Shown: piece by piece, positions 52,750-61,713 of the stretch
How positions within the stretch are numbered: the stretch's first letter is position 1
Layout of the letters: each line of letters starts with the position of its first letter
DNA from: Paenibacillus hamazuiensis
GTDB lineage: Bacteria; Bacillota; Bacilli; Paenibacillales; NBRC-103111
Reading direction: 5' to 3'
Assembly (NCBI RefSeq): GCF_023276405.1
Contig: NZ_JALRMO010000001.1
Location: forward strand, 7,155,501 to 7,219,500
DNA: 64,000 bases
The notes under the pieces: model-generated
The model's database searches: none
The model's input: the letters and a program-made list of their open reading frames with translations, nothing else
Told to the model about the DNA's origin: nothing
Position numbers and translations under genes: made by a program

Positions 52750-54483
52750 ATGGAGGAGAAACAGCTGCAAGGGCTCGGGGTGTCGGCGGGGATCCGGATA
52801 GGGAAAGCCTTCGTATACGCGCCGGTCCGATTGACGGATATAGAGAAGAAGAAAACCGACGATCCCACCCGCGAAATCGAGCGGCTCCGGCAGGCGAAAG
52901 CCCGCTGCCAGGAAGAGCTGCAGGCTTTGATTGAGCGTGCCGTGAGCACACTGGGGGAGGAAAAGGCGGTCATCCTGAAAGGGCAGATCAGCTTTTTGCA
53001 GGACCCGACCTTCTTTCCGCCGATGGAGAAATTGATCGAAAAAGACGGATGGACGGCGGAAACGGCGGTTCATCAAATTGTGACGCAGATCGCCGGGCTT
53101 TTCGAAGGCATGGCTAACGAATATATGAGGGAGCGGGCGGCGGACGTCCGCGATGTGGGGAACCGGCTGTTTGCGCAGCTGTCCGAACGTAAAGGGACCG
53201 AGCTTTCCGACATCCGGGAACAGGTCATTCTCGTCGCCGACGATTTGACGCCTTCCGATACGGTGCAGCTCGATAAAAACAAGGTGCTCGGCTTCGTCAC
53301 ACGCATCGGGGGAAAAACATCTCATACCGCGATTCTCGCAAACTCCTTGGGGATTGCAGCTGTGCTCGGTTTGGGCGACGCGGTGGATGCGATCCGGCAT
53401 GGCGACGAGATCGTGATCGACGGTACGACAGGACGCTGCTTCGTGAACCCTTCCGAGGGGACGAAAGCTTCGTATTTGCAGCAGCTGGAGCGGGAAGAAG
53501 CGGAGCGGGTCGAGCTGGCGGCGTACGCTGCTCGCGAAGCGGTCACGAAGGACGGCTTCCGCGTCGAGCTGGCGGCGAACATCGGCACGGTGGAAGAAGC
53601 TCAGGGATTGCTGGAGCTTGGTGCCGAAGGCATTGGCTTGTATCGGACGGAGTTTCTGTTCATGGGACAGTCGAGCATGCCGGACGAGGAGACTCAATTT
53701 GCCGCTTATCGAGCGGTCGCTGAGGCGGTGCAGGGCAAACCGGTCGTCATTCGCACGCTGGACATCGGCGGGGACAAGGAGCTGCCGTATCTCGAGCTGC
53801 CGAAGGAAATGAATCCGTTCCTCGGGTATCGGGCGATTCGGCTTTGTTTGGACCGCAAGGAGCTGCTGCTTACCCAGCTTCGGGCGATTTTGCGGGCGAG
53901 CGTATACGGCACCGTCAAAATCATGTTCCCGATGATCTCGGGCATGGACGAATGGCGGCAAGCCCACAGCCTGTACGAAGAAGCGCGGGAGCAGCTTCGC
54001 GCGGAAGGGAAGGCGGTCGCCGAGACGATCGAGCTCGGCATCATGATCGAGATTCCGTCCGCGGCGCTGATGGCGCCGAGCTTCGCGAAGGAAGTCGACT
54101 TTTTCAGCATCGGCACGAACGATCTCGTGCAGTACACGGTCGCGGTCGACCGGATGAACGAGAAGGTCGCGCATCTGTACGACTACTTCCATCCGGCGGT
54201 CATTCGTTTGATCAAAACGGTCATCGATGCGTCGAACAAATACGGCATATGGACCGGCATGTGCGGCAGCATGGCGGGCGATCCGCTGGCAGCGCCGCTG
54301 CTGCTCGGCCTCGGGCTGCACGAGTGGAGCATGTCCGCGTCTTCGCTGACCAGGGTGAAGAAGGTCGTGACGGACATGAAGCGCAGCGAATGCGTCGCTT
54401 TGGCCGAACGCATCCTCGAGATGGATACGGCCGCGGAGGTTCGGCAGGCGTTGGAGGCGTTTCGCCGGCCGGTTTCGGTGTGA
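52750..54483 (+). CDS. ptsI: Phosphoenolpyruvate-protein phosphotransferase (Enzyme I), fructose-operon copy
   Basis: A 577-residue Enzyme I. GGKTSHTAILANSLG gives the active His at 192, and [27 protein letters not shown] and GMCGSMAG mark the PEP-binding domain with its conserved Cys. AGGAGG precedes ATG 52750. It is the last gene of the fructose operon and a diverged paralogue of the enzyme at 10350-12089, with the gene order relative to HPr reversed (ptsH-ptsI here, ptsI-ptsH there). A long antisense frame over this gene is a codon-bias shadow. Confidence 0.93.
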   Translation: MEEKQLQGLGVSAGIRIGKAFVYAPVRLTDIEKKKTDDPTREIERLRQAKARCQEELQALIERAVSTLGEEKAVILKGQISFLQDPTFFPPMEKLIEKDGWTAETAVHQIVTQIAGLFEGMANEYMRERAADVRDVGNRLFAQLSERKGTELSDIREQVILVADDLTPSDTVQLDKNKVLGFVTRIGGKTSHTAILANSLGIAAVLGLGDAVDAIRHGDEIVIDGTTGRCFVNPSEGTKASYLQQLEREEAERVELAAYAAREAVTKDGFRVELAANIGTVEEAQGLLELGAEGIGLYRTEFLFMGQSSMPDEETQFAAYRAVAEAVQGKPVVIRTLDIGGDKELPYLELPKEMNPFLGYRAIRLCLDRKELLLTQLRAILRASVYGTVKIMFPMISGMDEWRQAHSLYEEAREQLRAEGKAVAETIELGIMIEIPSAALMAPSFAKEVDFFSIGTNDLVQYTVAVDRMNEKVAHLYDYFHPAVIRLIKTVIDASNKYGIWTGMCGSMAGDPLAAPLLLGLGLHEWSMSASSLTRVKKVVTDMKRSECVALAERILEMDTAAEVRQALEAFRRPVSV

Positions 54484-54497
54484 GCGGCATAGTGTGA

Positions 54498-54543
54498 AAA
54501 ATACCGTCAGAAGCGCGTTGCGGCGCTTTTGACGGTATTTTTT
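54498..54543 (+). terminator. Terminator of the fructose operon
   Basis: AATACCGTCAGAAGCGC pairs with GGCGCTTTTGACGGTATT almost completely and is followed by T residues; a strong hairpin 14 bases after the stop. Confidence 0.9.
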
Positions 54544-54561
54544 GTGCGGTGCCGCTTGCGA

Positions 54562-54816
54562 CCGAGAGACGGAAAAACCGCCTCTCAGCGCCGCCGGAGT
54601 GTCGGGCCGGAGCCTGAGAGCGGGTAAAACCGGCTAACAGACCGGCGGCAGTCCGCGCAGGCGGCGGGTCGGCAGCTGAGAGGCGGAAGAACCGCCTCTC
54701 AGCGGTGCCGGAGTGTCGGGCCGGAGCCTGAGAGCGGGTAAAACCGGCTGACAGACCGGCGGCAGTCCGCGCAGGCGGCGGGTCGGCAGCCGAGAGGCGG
54801 AAAAACCGCCTATTAG
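54562..54816. repeat. 114-bp tandem repeat (about 2.2 copies) rich in hairpins
   Basis: Near-identical units begin at 54562, 54676 and (partial) 54790. Each unit opens with a perfect or near-perfect hairpin of the form GAGAGGCGG-AAGAA-CCGCCTCTC and contains a second GC-rich segment (GACCGGCGGCAGTCCGCG). There are only a few base changes between copies. The region is non-coding on both strands and lies between convergent operons. This accounts for nearly all of the 347-base gap not used by the terminator. Confidence 0.85.
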
Positions 54817-54830
54817 CAGCGATCATTCGT

Positions 54831-56309
54831 CTATTTGAATAATATGCTCTTCACTCGCCCGTTCGAACGGTTTACTTCAAGCCAATCGATAGTCGCGGTA
54901 TGCTCGTCATTCTTGCCGTTGCGGACAAGCTCATAAATATGAATGGTAACGCTATCGGCATCGGAGTGATCGACCTCAGTCCGAAATATGGATCCGATGT
55001 TATTTTGATCGCGAAAATTTTCGGAAATAGAAGTTGTATTCTCAGAACCGGTAACTACGTAAAAAGCTTCGGCATCGGTCAGACGAAACTGTTCGGGATC
55101 GCCTGCAGTCCGGTCGCCATCATCGAATTTTTGCATTTGCAGCCCGGTGAATCGGTCGGCGTATTCTTTATTCAAGAGCTCATAAATCAATTCCTCGCTC
55201 CCGGAAAAAGCTTCAAGCTTTTTGCCGAGATCATGTTTGGTATACCCCGTTATTTCTCCTAGAGGTTCAAAGCTTTGCGAAGACGTATCATAGATTGCCA
55301 GATTTTCGCTGATGATTTTCGAGCGATTGATACTGCTGCGAGACCGAACGAGCAGCGCATCCTGCGTCCCGCCTATATGGTAAGTGTATACATCGGTAAA
55401 ACCGTGCCGGTACGAATCGGGGATTTGCAAATCGGTATAAAGTTTTGTCAGAAATGGAGCATCGTCAATTCCTGAATTTTGCAGATAAAATGTCCCTTTG
55501 GGTTCAGCGTTATATCCGCCAAAGCCGTCACCCGGGTAATCGATGGTTATGGAGTTTTCAGTAAAAGCCATAGTAAGCTTGCTGTATTCCGGATTGGAGA
55601 AAATAAACGCCTTGCCGTCGAAGGTGAAGTCGGAGTCGAGCTCGCCCAGACTGTGGCTAAACCCATGTACGACCGAAACGTGCAGATGATAACGGCTGTT
55701 CTCCAATTTGCTCACTTCGGCCGTGCCGAAGTTTAACGGATTGGTCCAGGGATACGCAAATGTGCCGGTCAGGACCGTATCGGCCGCGGATTTTGACGAA
55801 GCCGGCGGACTTACGCCCTCGGGCTGCGTCGAAATCCGAACCGTTCTCGTATCCGCCGACCATTCGACCTTTGCGCCAAGAGATTCTGCGATAAAACGAA
55901 CGGGCACCAAAGTACTGCCGTTAAGATTTACAGGCGGAGCATCGAGTAAGATCTGCTCGCTGTTGCGGGTTGCCGTATTGGACCCTATTGTCAACGAAAT
56001 GAGATTCAGACCTTTGCTTGCAGTTACAGTCGAGGTATTTCCGTCCCATTCGACCTTCGCTCCCAGCTCCTCGAATATGCTTCGAAACGGGACGAGCGTA
56101 CTGCCGTTCGCGGTGACAGGCGGCTGCTCGAGCGCCAAATTATGGCCGTTTACTTGTATGGAAATGACTTCGGCGGAAGAAGCCGGTGGCGAGCGAAATT
56201 CCGTCCGGCTGGTTGCGTAGTCTTCCGCCGATACCCGGGGCGCGGCACATCCGGCAGAACATATAGTTAGCGCAATCGCCAGCTTCAAAGCGGCTGCTTT
56301 CATCTTCAT
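54831..56309 (-). CDS. Lipoprotein with two copper-amine-oxidase-N-like stalk domains
   Basis: A 492-residue predicted lipoprotein starting at ATG 56309 with AAGGAG upstream; the signal peptide ends at the lipobox CSAGC. Two stalk repeats follow, recognised by GSTLVPFRSIFEELGAKVEW and GSTLVPVRFIAESLGAKVEW (about residues 70-95 and 130-155), the cell-wall-associated Cu_amine_oxidN1-type domain common in Paenibacillus. The remainder, about 300 residues, is beta-rich and not recognised. No transport or enzymatic motif was found. Confidence 0.72.
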   Translation of the reverse strand: MKMKAAALKLAIALTICSAGCAAPRVSAEDYATSRTEFRSPPASSAEVISIQVNGHNLALEQPPVTANGSTLVPFRSIFEELGAKVEWDGNTSTVTASKGLNLISLTIGSNTATRNSEQILLDAPPVNLNGSTLVPVRFIAESLGAKVEWSADTRTVRISTQPEGVSPPASSKSAADTVLTGTFAYPWTNPLNFGTAEVSKLENSRYHLHVSVVHGFSHSLGELDSDFTFDGKAFIFSNPEYSKLTMAFTENSITIDYPGDGFGGYNAEPKGTFYLQNSGIDDAPFLTKLYTDLQIPDSYRHGFTDVYTYHIGGTQDALLVRSRSSINRSKIISENLAIYDTSSQSFEPLGEITGYTKHDLGKKLEAFSGSEELIYELLNKEYADRFTGLQMQKFDDGDRTAGDPEQFRLTDAEAFYVVTGSENTTSISENFRDQNNIGSIFRTEVDHSDADSVTIHIYELVRNGKNDEHTATIDWLEVNRSNGRVKSILFK

Positions 56310-56405
56310 GACGCTGGTATCTCCTTAAAATTTTAATATCTTCGATGTATCAAAATTTTAGTCGATGTCGCCAGTTGCATGACTCTCATCCTTTCCAAAT
56401 AAATA

Positions 56406-58388
56406 TCACCCCCGCGGGTAGTTGAATTCCCCGCGATAATTCGAAGCGTTATAATGCGGATATTTATCCGGCCTAGCCACAGGCTGCACCTCAGCGGGGC
56501 GGTCCTGCGTGTAGATGTACATGCGCTGCGGGTCCCACAGCACGATTTCGTCGCGGCCGTCGCCGGTCAGGTCGAGCACCTCCGCACACAGGTCGGGGTG
56601 GCCGTCCTCCGGGAACGTGACGACGCGCCGCCCGTGGCCGTCGATCAGGCCACCGTGCTGCGTATTGCCGTTCAGCAGCACGAGATCGCGGCCGTCGCCG
56701 GTCCAGTTGACCGGCGTGATCAGGTTGCCGTTGCACGTCGGCTCGAACTGGTGCAGCAGCCGGCCGGTGCCGTCGAAGAAATAGACGATGCCCTGCTCGC
56801 CCCAGAACGTCGACACGCACAGCTCCAGCCCCTCGAGTTCCGGCCGGTAGTTGCCGACGCTGACGCGCTGGGCGTGGCCGATCATGTGCTTGTGCACGAG
56901 CTTGCCGTCCAGATCGGCGATCATAAACCCTTCTTCGCCGGAGGCGATGGCGATCAGCGGGTCCGGGCGCGACGGGTCCCAGCGGCCGATTAAAATCTCG
57001 TCGGTATGGTCGGTTTCCACCGGCAGCGTCCAGAGCAAGCGGCCATCGTGATCGACGAGATGGTAGCCGATGAACATCTCCTCTTTGCCGTCGCCGTCCA
57101 CATCCGCCGTATAGGGGAAATGCCCGGTGATTCCCTCGTGAAAAGACCAGAGCAACCTAAGCTCGTTATCGTACACCCAGACGCGGCTGTACCGGTCTTT
57201 GATCAAGATGTCGCTGGGTGCCGGTTTGCCGGAAAAATTGCAAATCCGGATCGCATCGACATTGATCCGGTCGAACGCGTACTCGCGGAACGGCACGCTG
57301 TACAGCGGCTCGGGCGACGACGAGGAAAGCGGCGTCGGCACCGACTTTTTCACCTCGCCGGTGCGGCCGTCCAAAATCATCAGTTTGAAGTTGCGCGCCA
57401 CGACCACTTCGTCATAACCGTCGCCGTCGACATCGCACACTTGAAACGGCAGGTCGGCCGAGAGCAGCGCATGGTCGGCAAGCGTGCTAGGCTCGCCGAG
57501 CTGCCACAGCACGTCGCCGTCCATCGTGATGGCGGTCAGGCAGCTGATGTGGGCATAAGCGTCCTTATGGCCGCGCTTCTGGTGCTGGGCGAGCACGATC
57601 TGCAGCTCGCTGCCGCCGGTCAGATGGCCGAAGCGGATTTGCCGCGCCGTGCCGAAATTTTTCAGGTCGATCGACTTCCACAGGCGAGGCTGCGGATACT
57701 CGCCGCGCTGCTGCGCCAGCTCCAACGCAGCGGTGCGAACCAAGGCGATCCACTGCGCATGCTGCTCCTCGGTCATCGTCACGCGGACATCGGCATATTG
57801 GGCGGGCATACGCGAAGACAGGCCGATTTTGCCGTGAGAATAAGAGGAGTCCTCTACCTGAAGGAACTCAGCGCCATCCACGGAAGCGCGGATGAAGGGG
57901 CCGTCGCAAACAACCTTTAAACGATAATAGGTGTCGCAATCGTACGGGAATCGTACGGAGGCGAGCTCGGCTACGACCGTTTGATCGCGCTTCAGCAGCA
58001 CGAGTTTCCCGCCTTCGAAGCCGAGAAAATAATACCGCCGCCCGTGCTGGTAGCGAAACAGGATGCCTGTGTGCGAGCGCGTCGACAGCGGACGGACCGT
58101 CGCCTCCAGCGTATAGTCGCGCCAGCTGTCGTCGCCTTTGACGAGCAGCGGCCAATGGGCGGTAATCGCCGCCTGCGGGCGCGTCTGCTCCATATATTTG
58201 ACGCCGGCGTCCTCCGTAATAATCCAGGTCGGTCCCATCCAGCCGTAGTAGACGACAGGATCGTACCAGCCGCCGTGATGGCCTTCGGACGGGTAATAAT
58301 GATATTCGCCGATGGCGGAATGCTTCGGATCGTAAGGGAAAGGTCCGATCGAAAACTGGCTGAAATTGTCCTGCATGACGGGAATCAT
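56406..58388 (-). CDS. LamG-like plus FG-GAP beta-propeller protein
   Basis: A 660-residue soluble protein starting at ATG 58388 behind GGAGGAG; the longer frame to 58478 does not include a ribosome site. About residues 20-215 form a concanavalin-like/3-keto-disaccharide-hydrolase-type domain (GILFRYQHGRRYYFLGFEGG). The rest is a beta propeller with repeated Ca-binding loops such as DVDGDGYDEVVVA and DVDGDGKEEMFIG, as in rhamnogalacturonan lyases of PL11. No signal peptide, so probably cytoplasmic. Acting on imported oligosaccharides is inferred from its neighbours. Confidence 0.65.
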   Translation of the reverse strand: MIPVMQDNFSQFSIGPFPYDPKHSAIGEYHYYPSEGHHGGWYDPVVYYGWMGPTWIITEDAGVKYMEQTRPQAAITAHWPLLVKGDDSWRDYTLEATVRPLSTRSHTGILFRYQHGRRYYFLGFEGGKLVLLKRDQTVVAELASVRFPYDCDTYYRLKVVCDGPFIRASVDGAEFLQVEDSSYSHGKIGLSSRMPAQYADVRVTMTEEQHAQWIALVRTAALELAQQRGEYPQPRLWKSIDLKNFGTARQIRFGHLTGGSELQIVLAQHQKRGHKDAYAHISCLTAITMDGDVLWQLGEPSTLADHALLSADLPFQVCDVDGDGYDEVVVARNFKLMILDGRTGEVKKSVPTPLSSSSPEPLYSVPFREYAFDRINVDAIRICNFSGKPAPSDILIKDRYSRVWVYDNELRLLWSFHEGITGHFPYTADVDGDGKEEMFIGYHLVDHDGRLLWTLPVETDHTDEILIGRWDPSRPDPLIAIASGEEGFMIADLDGKLVHKHMIGHAQRVSVGNYRPELEGLELCVSTFWGEQGIVYFFDGTGRLLHQFEPTCNGNLITPVNWTGDGRDLVLLNGNTQHGGLIDGHGRRVVTFPEDGHPDLCAEVLDLTGDGRDEIVLWDPQRMYIYTQDRPAEVQPVARPDKYPHYNASNYRGEFNYPRG

Positions 58389-58495
58389 GTGCGCTTCTCC
58401 TCCAATGGTCGATGAAATGGAAAAACGAGGAGGTGATCGATCGGCGGAAGGCCATAACGAGCACTCCCCTGTGATCAACCACCCCGTGAAAAAAT

Positions 58496-59881
58496 TTACA
58501 ATCCGGCCACGATATACAAATTATACCCTATCGCATACAGCCGCTGGCAAGCTTTGTAATACGGATGGCTGTACCGGGCCAGCGCTTCCGCCGAATCCTC
58601 GGCATTCCGATCCGCCCACATCGTCACCGTGCCGTCCGGACGGAACGAAAGGATTTGCTCGCCCGGCAGGTCGAGCAGCTTCGACGCCATGGCGACGGTG
58701 CCGCCGACATTGCCGAAGGAGACGCCGCGGCGGTCGAACACCTCGCCGTCCCCGGCCGGCATCCCGCGCACGAGCTCGTGATAGCCGTCGCCGTTCAGAT
58801 CGACGGGAATCGTCCTATACACGCTGAACGGGAGCGTGTAGGTCTTTCCGGTGGCGGCGTCATACACGAACTCGTCCATGTTTTGATGGAACCGTCCGTC
58901 GGGCCCGCACGTCTTCGCGCCGATGCGGATCGCCATCGTCACGTGGCTCCGGTCGTCCTGCAGCCGGGCCGCCCAGCCGATGTCCATATGCCCGTGGTCG
59001 ACATCACCCCAGAGCCGCTGCCCCTGATCGTCGAACATGACGACGCGCGGCGTGGCCGCCGGGTCGGATTCGCGAACCGTGAAAATCGACCACTTCCCCG
59101 TGCGGCTGTCCAAAATCGGCTGGATCACGTCGGAGTGCCCGCTGTAGACGTCGCGGTCGGCGCAAAACAGCTCCTTGCCCGTATCCAGCTCGATGCACCG
59201 CTCGCCCCACAGCAGCTCGTCGACGCCGTCGCCGTTCAAATCGATGACCGGCGTAATATGGCTGCCGCGGGCTCCAGGATCGTCCTTCGCGATGTTCCGC
59301 TCCCAGCGCGGCGTCATGTCCGGCTTCCAGCCCTGCAGCCGCATGCTCCAATACGTGCCCTGCGCGGTGACGAGCACCGGCTCTCCGTGCGCGTAACCGC
59401 CCATAATGAAATGGCGGAACGTGCAGCTGAGCGGCTCTTCCTTGCCGCCGTCGTGCGGCCACGGCCACTGGCCGGTCGTCTCGCCCGTGCGCGCATCAAG
59501 CCGCTCCAGCCGGTAAAACGGCAGCGCAAACGGGTGCTGCTCGTTCAAATTGTTGACGTACCAAATTTCGTCGATGCCGTCCCCGTCCAGATCAAATGCA
59601 TACACCGGGCAAAACCAAATGCCGGGGACTACCGTACGGCCCAGCTCGCGTTTCCACAGGATTTCGCCGGCGGCGGTGAACAGGGCCATTTTCAGCGTAT
59701 CCGTCGGGTAAAAGAACATGTTCACCGAAGGATCGACGTCAAAATCGGCGGCATACACCGCCAGAAACGTACGCTCGCTGCCTCCCGTCCGTACTGGAAT
59801 CGCCCGCAGCTGCCCGAGCTTTTGCCCGAGCGAAAGCTCCATCACTTTCTCCAATTGAATCGATCGAACCGAATTTCCCAT
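58496..59881 (-). CDS. FG-GAP beta-propeller protein, PL11-lyase-like
   Basis: A 461-residue protein made of propeller blades with DLDGDGIDEIWYV, DLNGDGVDELLWG and DLNGDGYHELV loops, similar to rhamnogalacturonan lyases (YesW/YesX, PL11). It starts at ATG 59881 with AGGAGG 7 bases upstream. It has no signal peptide, like intracellular YesX. It lies between the solute-binding protein gene and the LamG/propeller gene, all on the minus strand. Exact activity (lyase or binding) cannot be decided without active-site comparison. Confidence 0.65.
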   Translation of the reverse strand: MGNSVRSIQLEKVMELSLGQKLGQLRAIPVRTGGSERTFLAVYAADFDVDPSVNMFFYPTDTLKMALFTAAGEILWKRELGRTVVPGIWFCPVYAFDLDGDGIDEIWYVNNLNEQHPFALPFYRLERLDARTGETTGQWPWPHDGGKEEPLSCTFRHFIMGGYAHGEPVLVTAQGTYWSMRLQGWKPDMTPRWERNIAKDDPGARGSHITPVIDLNGDGVDELLWGERCIELDTGKELFCADRDVYSGHSDVIQPILDSRTGKWSIFTVRESDPAATPRVVMFDDQGQRLWGDVDHGHMDIGWAARLQDDRSHVTMAIRIGAKTCGPDGRFHQNMDEFVYDAATGKTYTLPFSVYRTIPVDLNGDGYHELVRGMPAGDGEVFDRRGVSFGNVGGTVAMASKLLDLPGEQILSFRPDGTVTMWADRNAEDSAEALARYSHPYYKACQRLYAIGYNLYIVAGL

Positions 59882-59905
59882 AAGACGTGCCTCCTTAGTG
59901 TGAAC

Positions 59906-59986
59906 GGAGACTGCCGACGGTTAGAACCGGGCAGTCTTGGTACATGCGCACGGACATCCCGGCCCGGAGCGGAATGGGCAGTCTCC
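59906..59986 (-). other. Intercistronic inverted repeats between SBP and propeller gene
   Basis: GGAGACTGCC (59906-59915) and GGCAGTCTCC (59977-59986) are exact complements; a middle GGCAGTC (59930-59936) can pair with the first. Two alternative hairpins are possible. Such elements often stabilise the mRNA of a highly expressed solute-binding protein while reducing the genes after it. Confidence 0.5.
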
Positions 59987-59994
59987 AGTCGCCA

Positions 59995-61533
59995 TCACTT
60001 CACGATATTTTTTCCTTCCGCGTTGTACCAATTGGTCCAGAACTGAATCGCTTTCTCTCCGCCGGCGGACATGTAGCGGCTGACGTAGTCGTCCCACGTC
60101 TTGTCCACATCGGCATTGCCGAGAATCGCTTTGGTCGTGTATTCGCTCGTGATCTTGCTGAGGTTAAAGCCGGCCAGTTCCGGATAATACGGCAGCGCTG
60201 CGCGCAGCACGTCGGGTTTGCCGATTTTCGCCGCAAGTTCGAGATTGTCCACGGCTTCCTTCGGATAGACAACGCCGATATATTTTTTGACGTCGTCGGT
60301 AAGCTGTCCCGTGCGGGCCAGCGAGAACGACCAGTGGATCGGTGCGAGCTGCTGGGCGAGTTCGATTTTACCGCCGCTTTCCTTGTAGTTGAAATCCGGA
60401 ACGCCGAGGAACGAAAACTTCATCCCTTCCGGTGAGACGGCCCAATCAAGAAACTTCATCAGCTGATCGATGTTTTTCGTCGTCTTCGGAATCGCTACAT
60501 AATGCCGGTTGAGGCTTGGATACGAGAAAAAGGCGGGTTTGCCGTCCGGCTGCGTCGGGACCGGGAGCGCGATGTACTGGCTCATGACCTCCTTCGGTAT
60601 TTCCAGCCCGGACGGATAATGCCAGAAGCCGGAGATGACGCCGTATTTGAGCGATTTGAACTTTTGCTGAAAAATCGGCGAGGTGACGGTCGGAAACTCC
60701 GGATCGAGAATTTTATCGCTGACCAGCTTGTTCATGAATTTCAAAAACGCCTTGTACTCCGGAGTAATCTCGGGCGGCGTCACTTTGCCGTCGCGAATCG
60801 AGTAAGCCTCCGCATTAAACGCGGCTTTGAACGTGCGCGCGCCGTTGTCGACGTTGTTTGTCGTCAGCAGGCCGAACGTGTCGTTTTTCCCGTTGCCGTC
60901 GGGATCGTTGAAGGTGAACGCTTTCATGACGTTGTAAAAATCGTCGATCGTCTTCGGAATCGGCAAATTCAGCTTGTCGAGCCATACCTTGTTCACGTAC
61001 ACCACCTGGCTGAGACCGTCCGGACGGCTGTACGGGAACGCGAACACCTTGCCTTTCTCGGTTACCGGCAGCCAGGAGTCGGGCGGCATCACCTTCTTGA
61101 TGTTCGGGTATTTCGCCGTGTCGTTAATGTACGGAGTCAGGTCGGCAAGCAGATCGTCCTTGGCGTATTTCATGATCAAATCGCGGTCGCTGACGGCAAA
61201 TGCATCCGGGTAGCTGCCGGAAGCCATCAGCACGTTCAGTCTGTCGATATAACCGGCGGTGCCGGGCGAATCGAGCACGACCTCGACTCCGGTTTTTTCC
61301 TTCAAATAACGGATGTACTCGTTGTCCGTCAACGACATGCCCTTCGGGTCGACGTTGTAATCGAACATGACCTTGAACTTCGCCGGTGCGGCGCTTTTTC
61401 CCGAATTGCCTGCGCCTGCGCCCGAACCGCTGCCGCCGCCGGACGTGGAGCCCCCGCTGCAGCCGGCCAAAACCGTTACGGCGGCCGCAGTGACGACAGT
61501 AAGCGACTTCAGCGTTCGATAGCCCCTTTTCAT
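59995..61533 (-). CDS. ABC transporter extracellular solute-binding lipoprotein (LplA-like)
   Basis: A 512-residue lipoprotein binding protein. The signal peptide ends in VLAGCSGG with Cys25; a Gly/Ser-rich tether follows. The body has typical family-1 sugar-binding-protein elements such as GSYPDAFAVSD and GKVFAFPYSRPDGLSQVVYVNK. AAAGGAGG precedes ATG 61533. Paenibacillus genomes hold many such genes next to LplB/YtcP-type permeases, but none are visible here; they must lie beyond the window or elsewhere. Oligosaccharide binding is inferred. Confidence 0.87.
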   Translation of the reverse strand: MKRGYRTLKSLTVVTAAAVTVLAGCSGGSTSGGGSGSGAGAGNSGKSAAPAKFKVMFDYNVDPKGMSLTDNEYIRYLKEKTGVEVVLDSPGTAGYIDRLNVLMASGSYPDAFAVSDRDLIMKYAKDDLLADLTPYINDTAKYPNIKKVMPPDSWLPVTEKGKVFAFPYSRPDGLSQVVYVNKVWLDKLNLPIPKTIDDFYNVMKAFTFNDPDGNGKNDTFGLLTTNNVDNGARTFKAAFNAEAYSIRDGKVTPPEITPEYKAFLKFMNKLVSDKILDPEFPTVTSPIFQQKFKSLKYGVISGFWHYPSGLEIPKEVMSQYIALPVPTQPDGKPAFFSYPSLNRHYVAIPKTTKNIDQLMKFLDWAVSPEGMKFSFLGVPDFNYKESGGKIELAQQLAPIHWSFSLARTGQLTDDVKKYIGVVYPKEAVDNLELAAKIGKPDVLRAALPYYPELAGFNLSKITSEYTTKAILGNADVDKTWDDYVSRYMSAGGEKAIQFWTNWYNAEGKNIVK

Positions 61534-61713
61534 ATGGCGTTCCTCCTTTAGTAGGTAAGCTGTGGCCAGCCGCCGCCGGACATCTTCTGCGAAGCCGTGC
61601 CGATCAAGCGGGCGGTTACGTCCATTGTGGCTGGGGAGGCCGCTTCAGGCAATTTATAAAATTTCCGTTCATGTAAAAACTTTTGAAAAACGCGGTGTTC
61701 ATTTTTTTGTACA

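Noticed and set aside
52510-54321. Long leftward open frame (about 600 codons) opposite the second Enzyme I gene
   Set aside because: It is antisense to a clearly conserved gene, is rich in Arg, His and Gln with no domain sense, and has no ribosome site. It arises from codon bias.
58565-60046. Long rightward open frame over the propeller gene and the SBP gene end
   Set aside because: Crosses two convincing leftward genes and has no family sequence or start signal.
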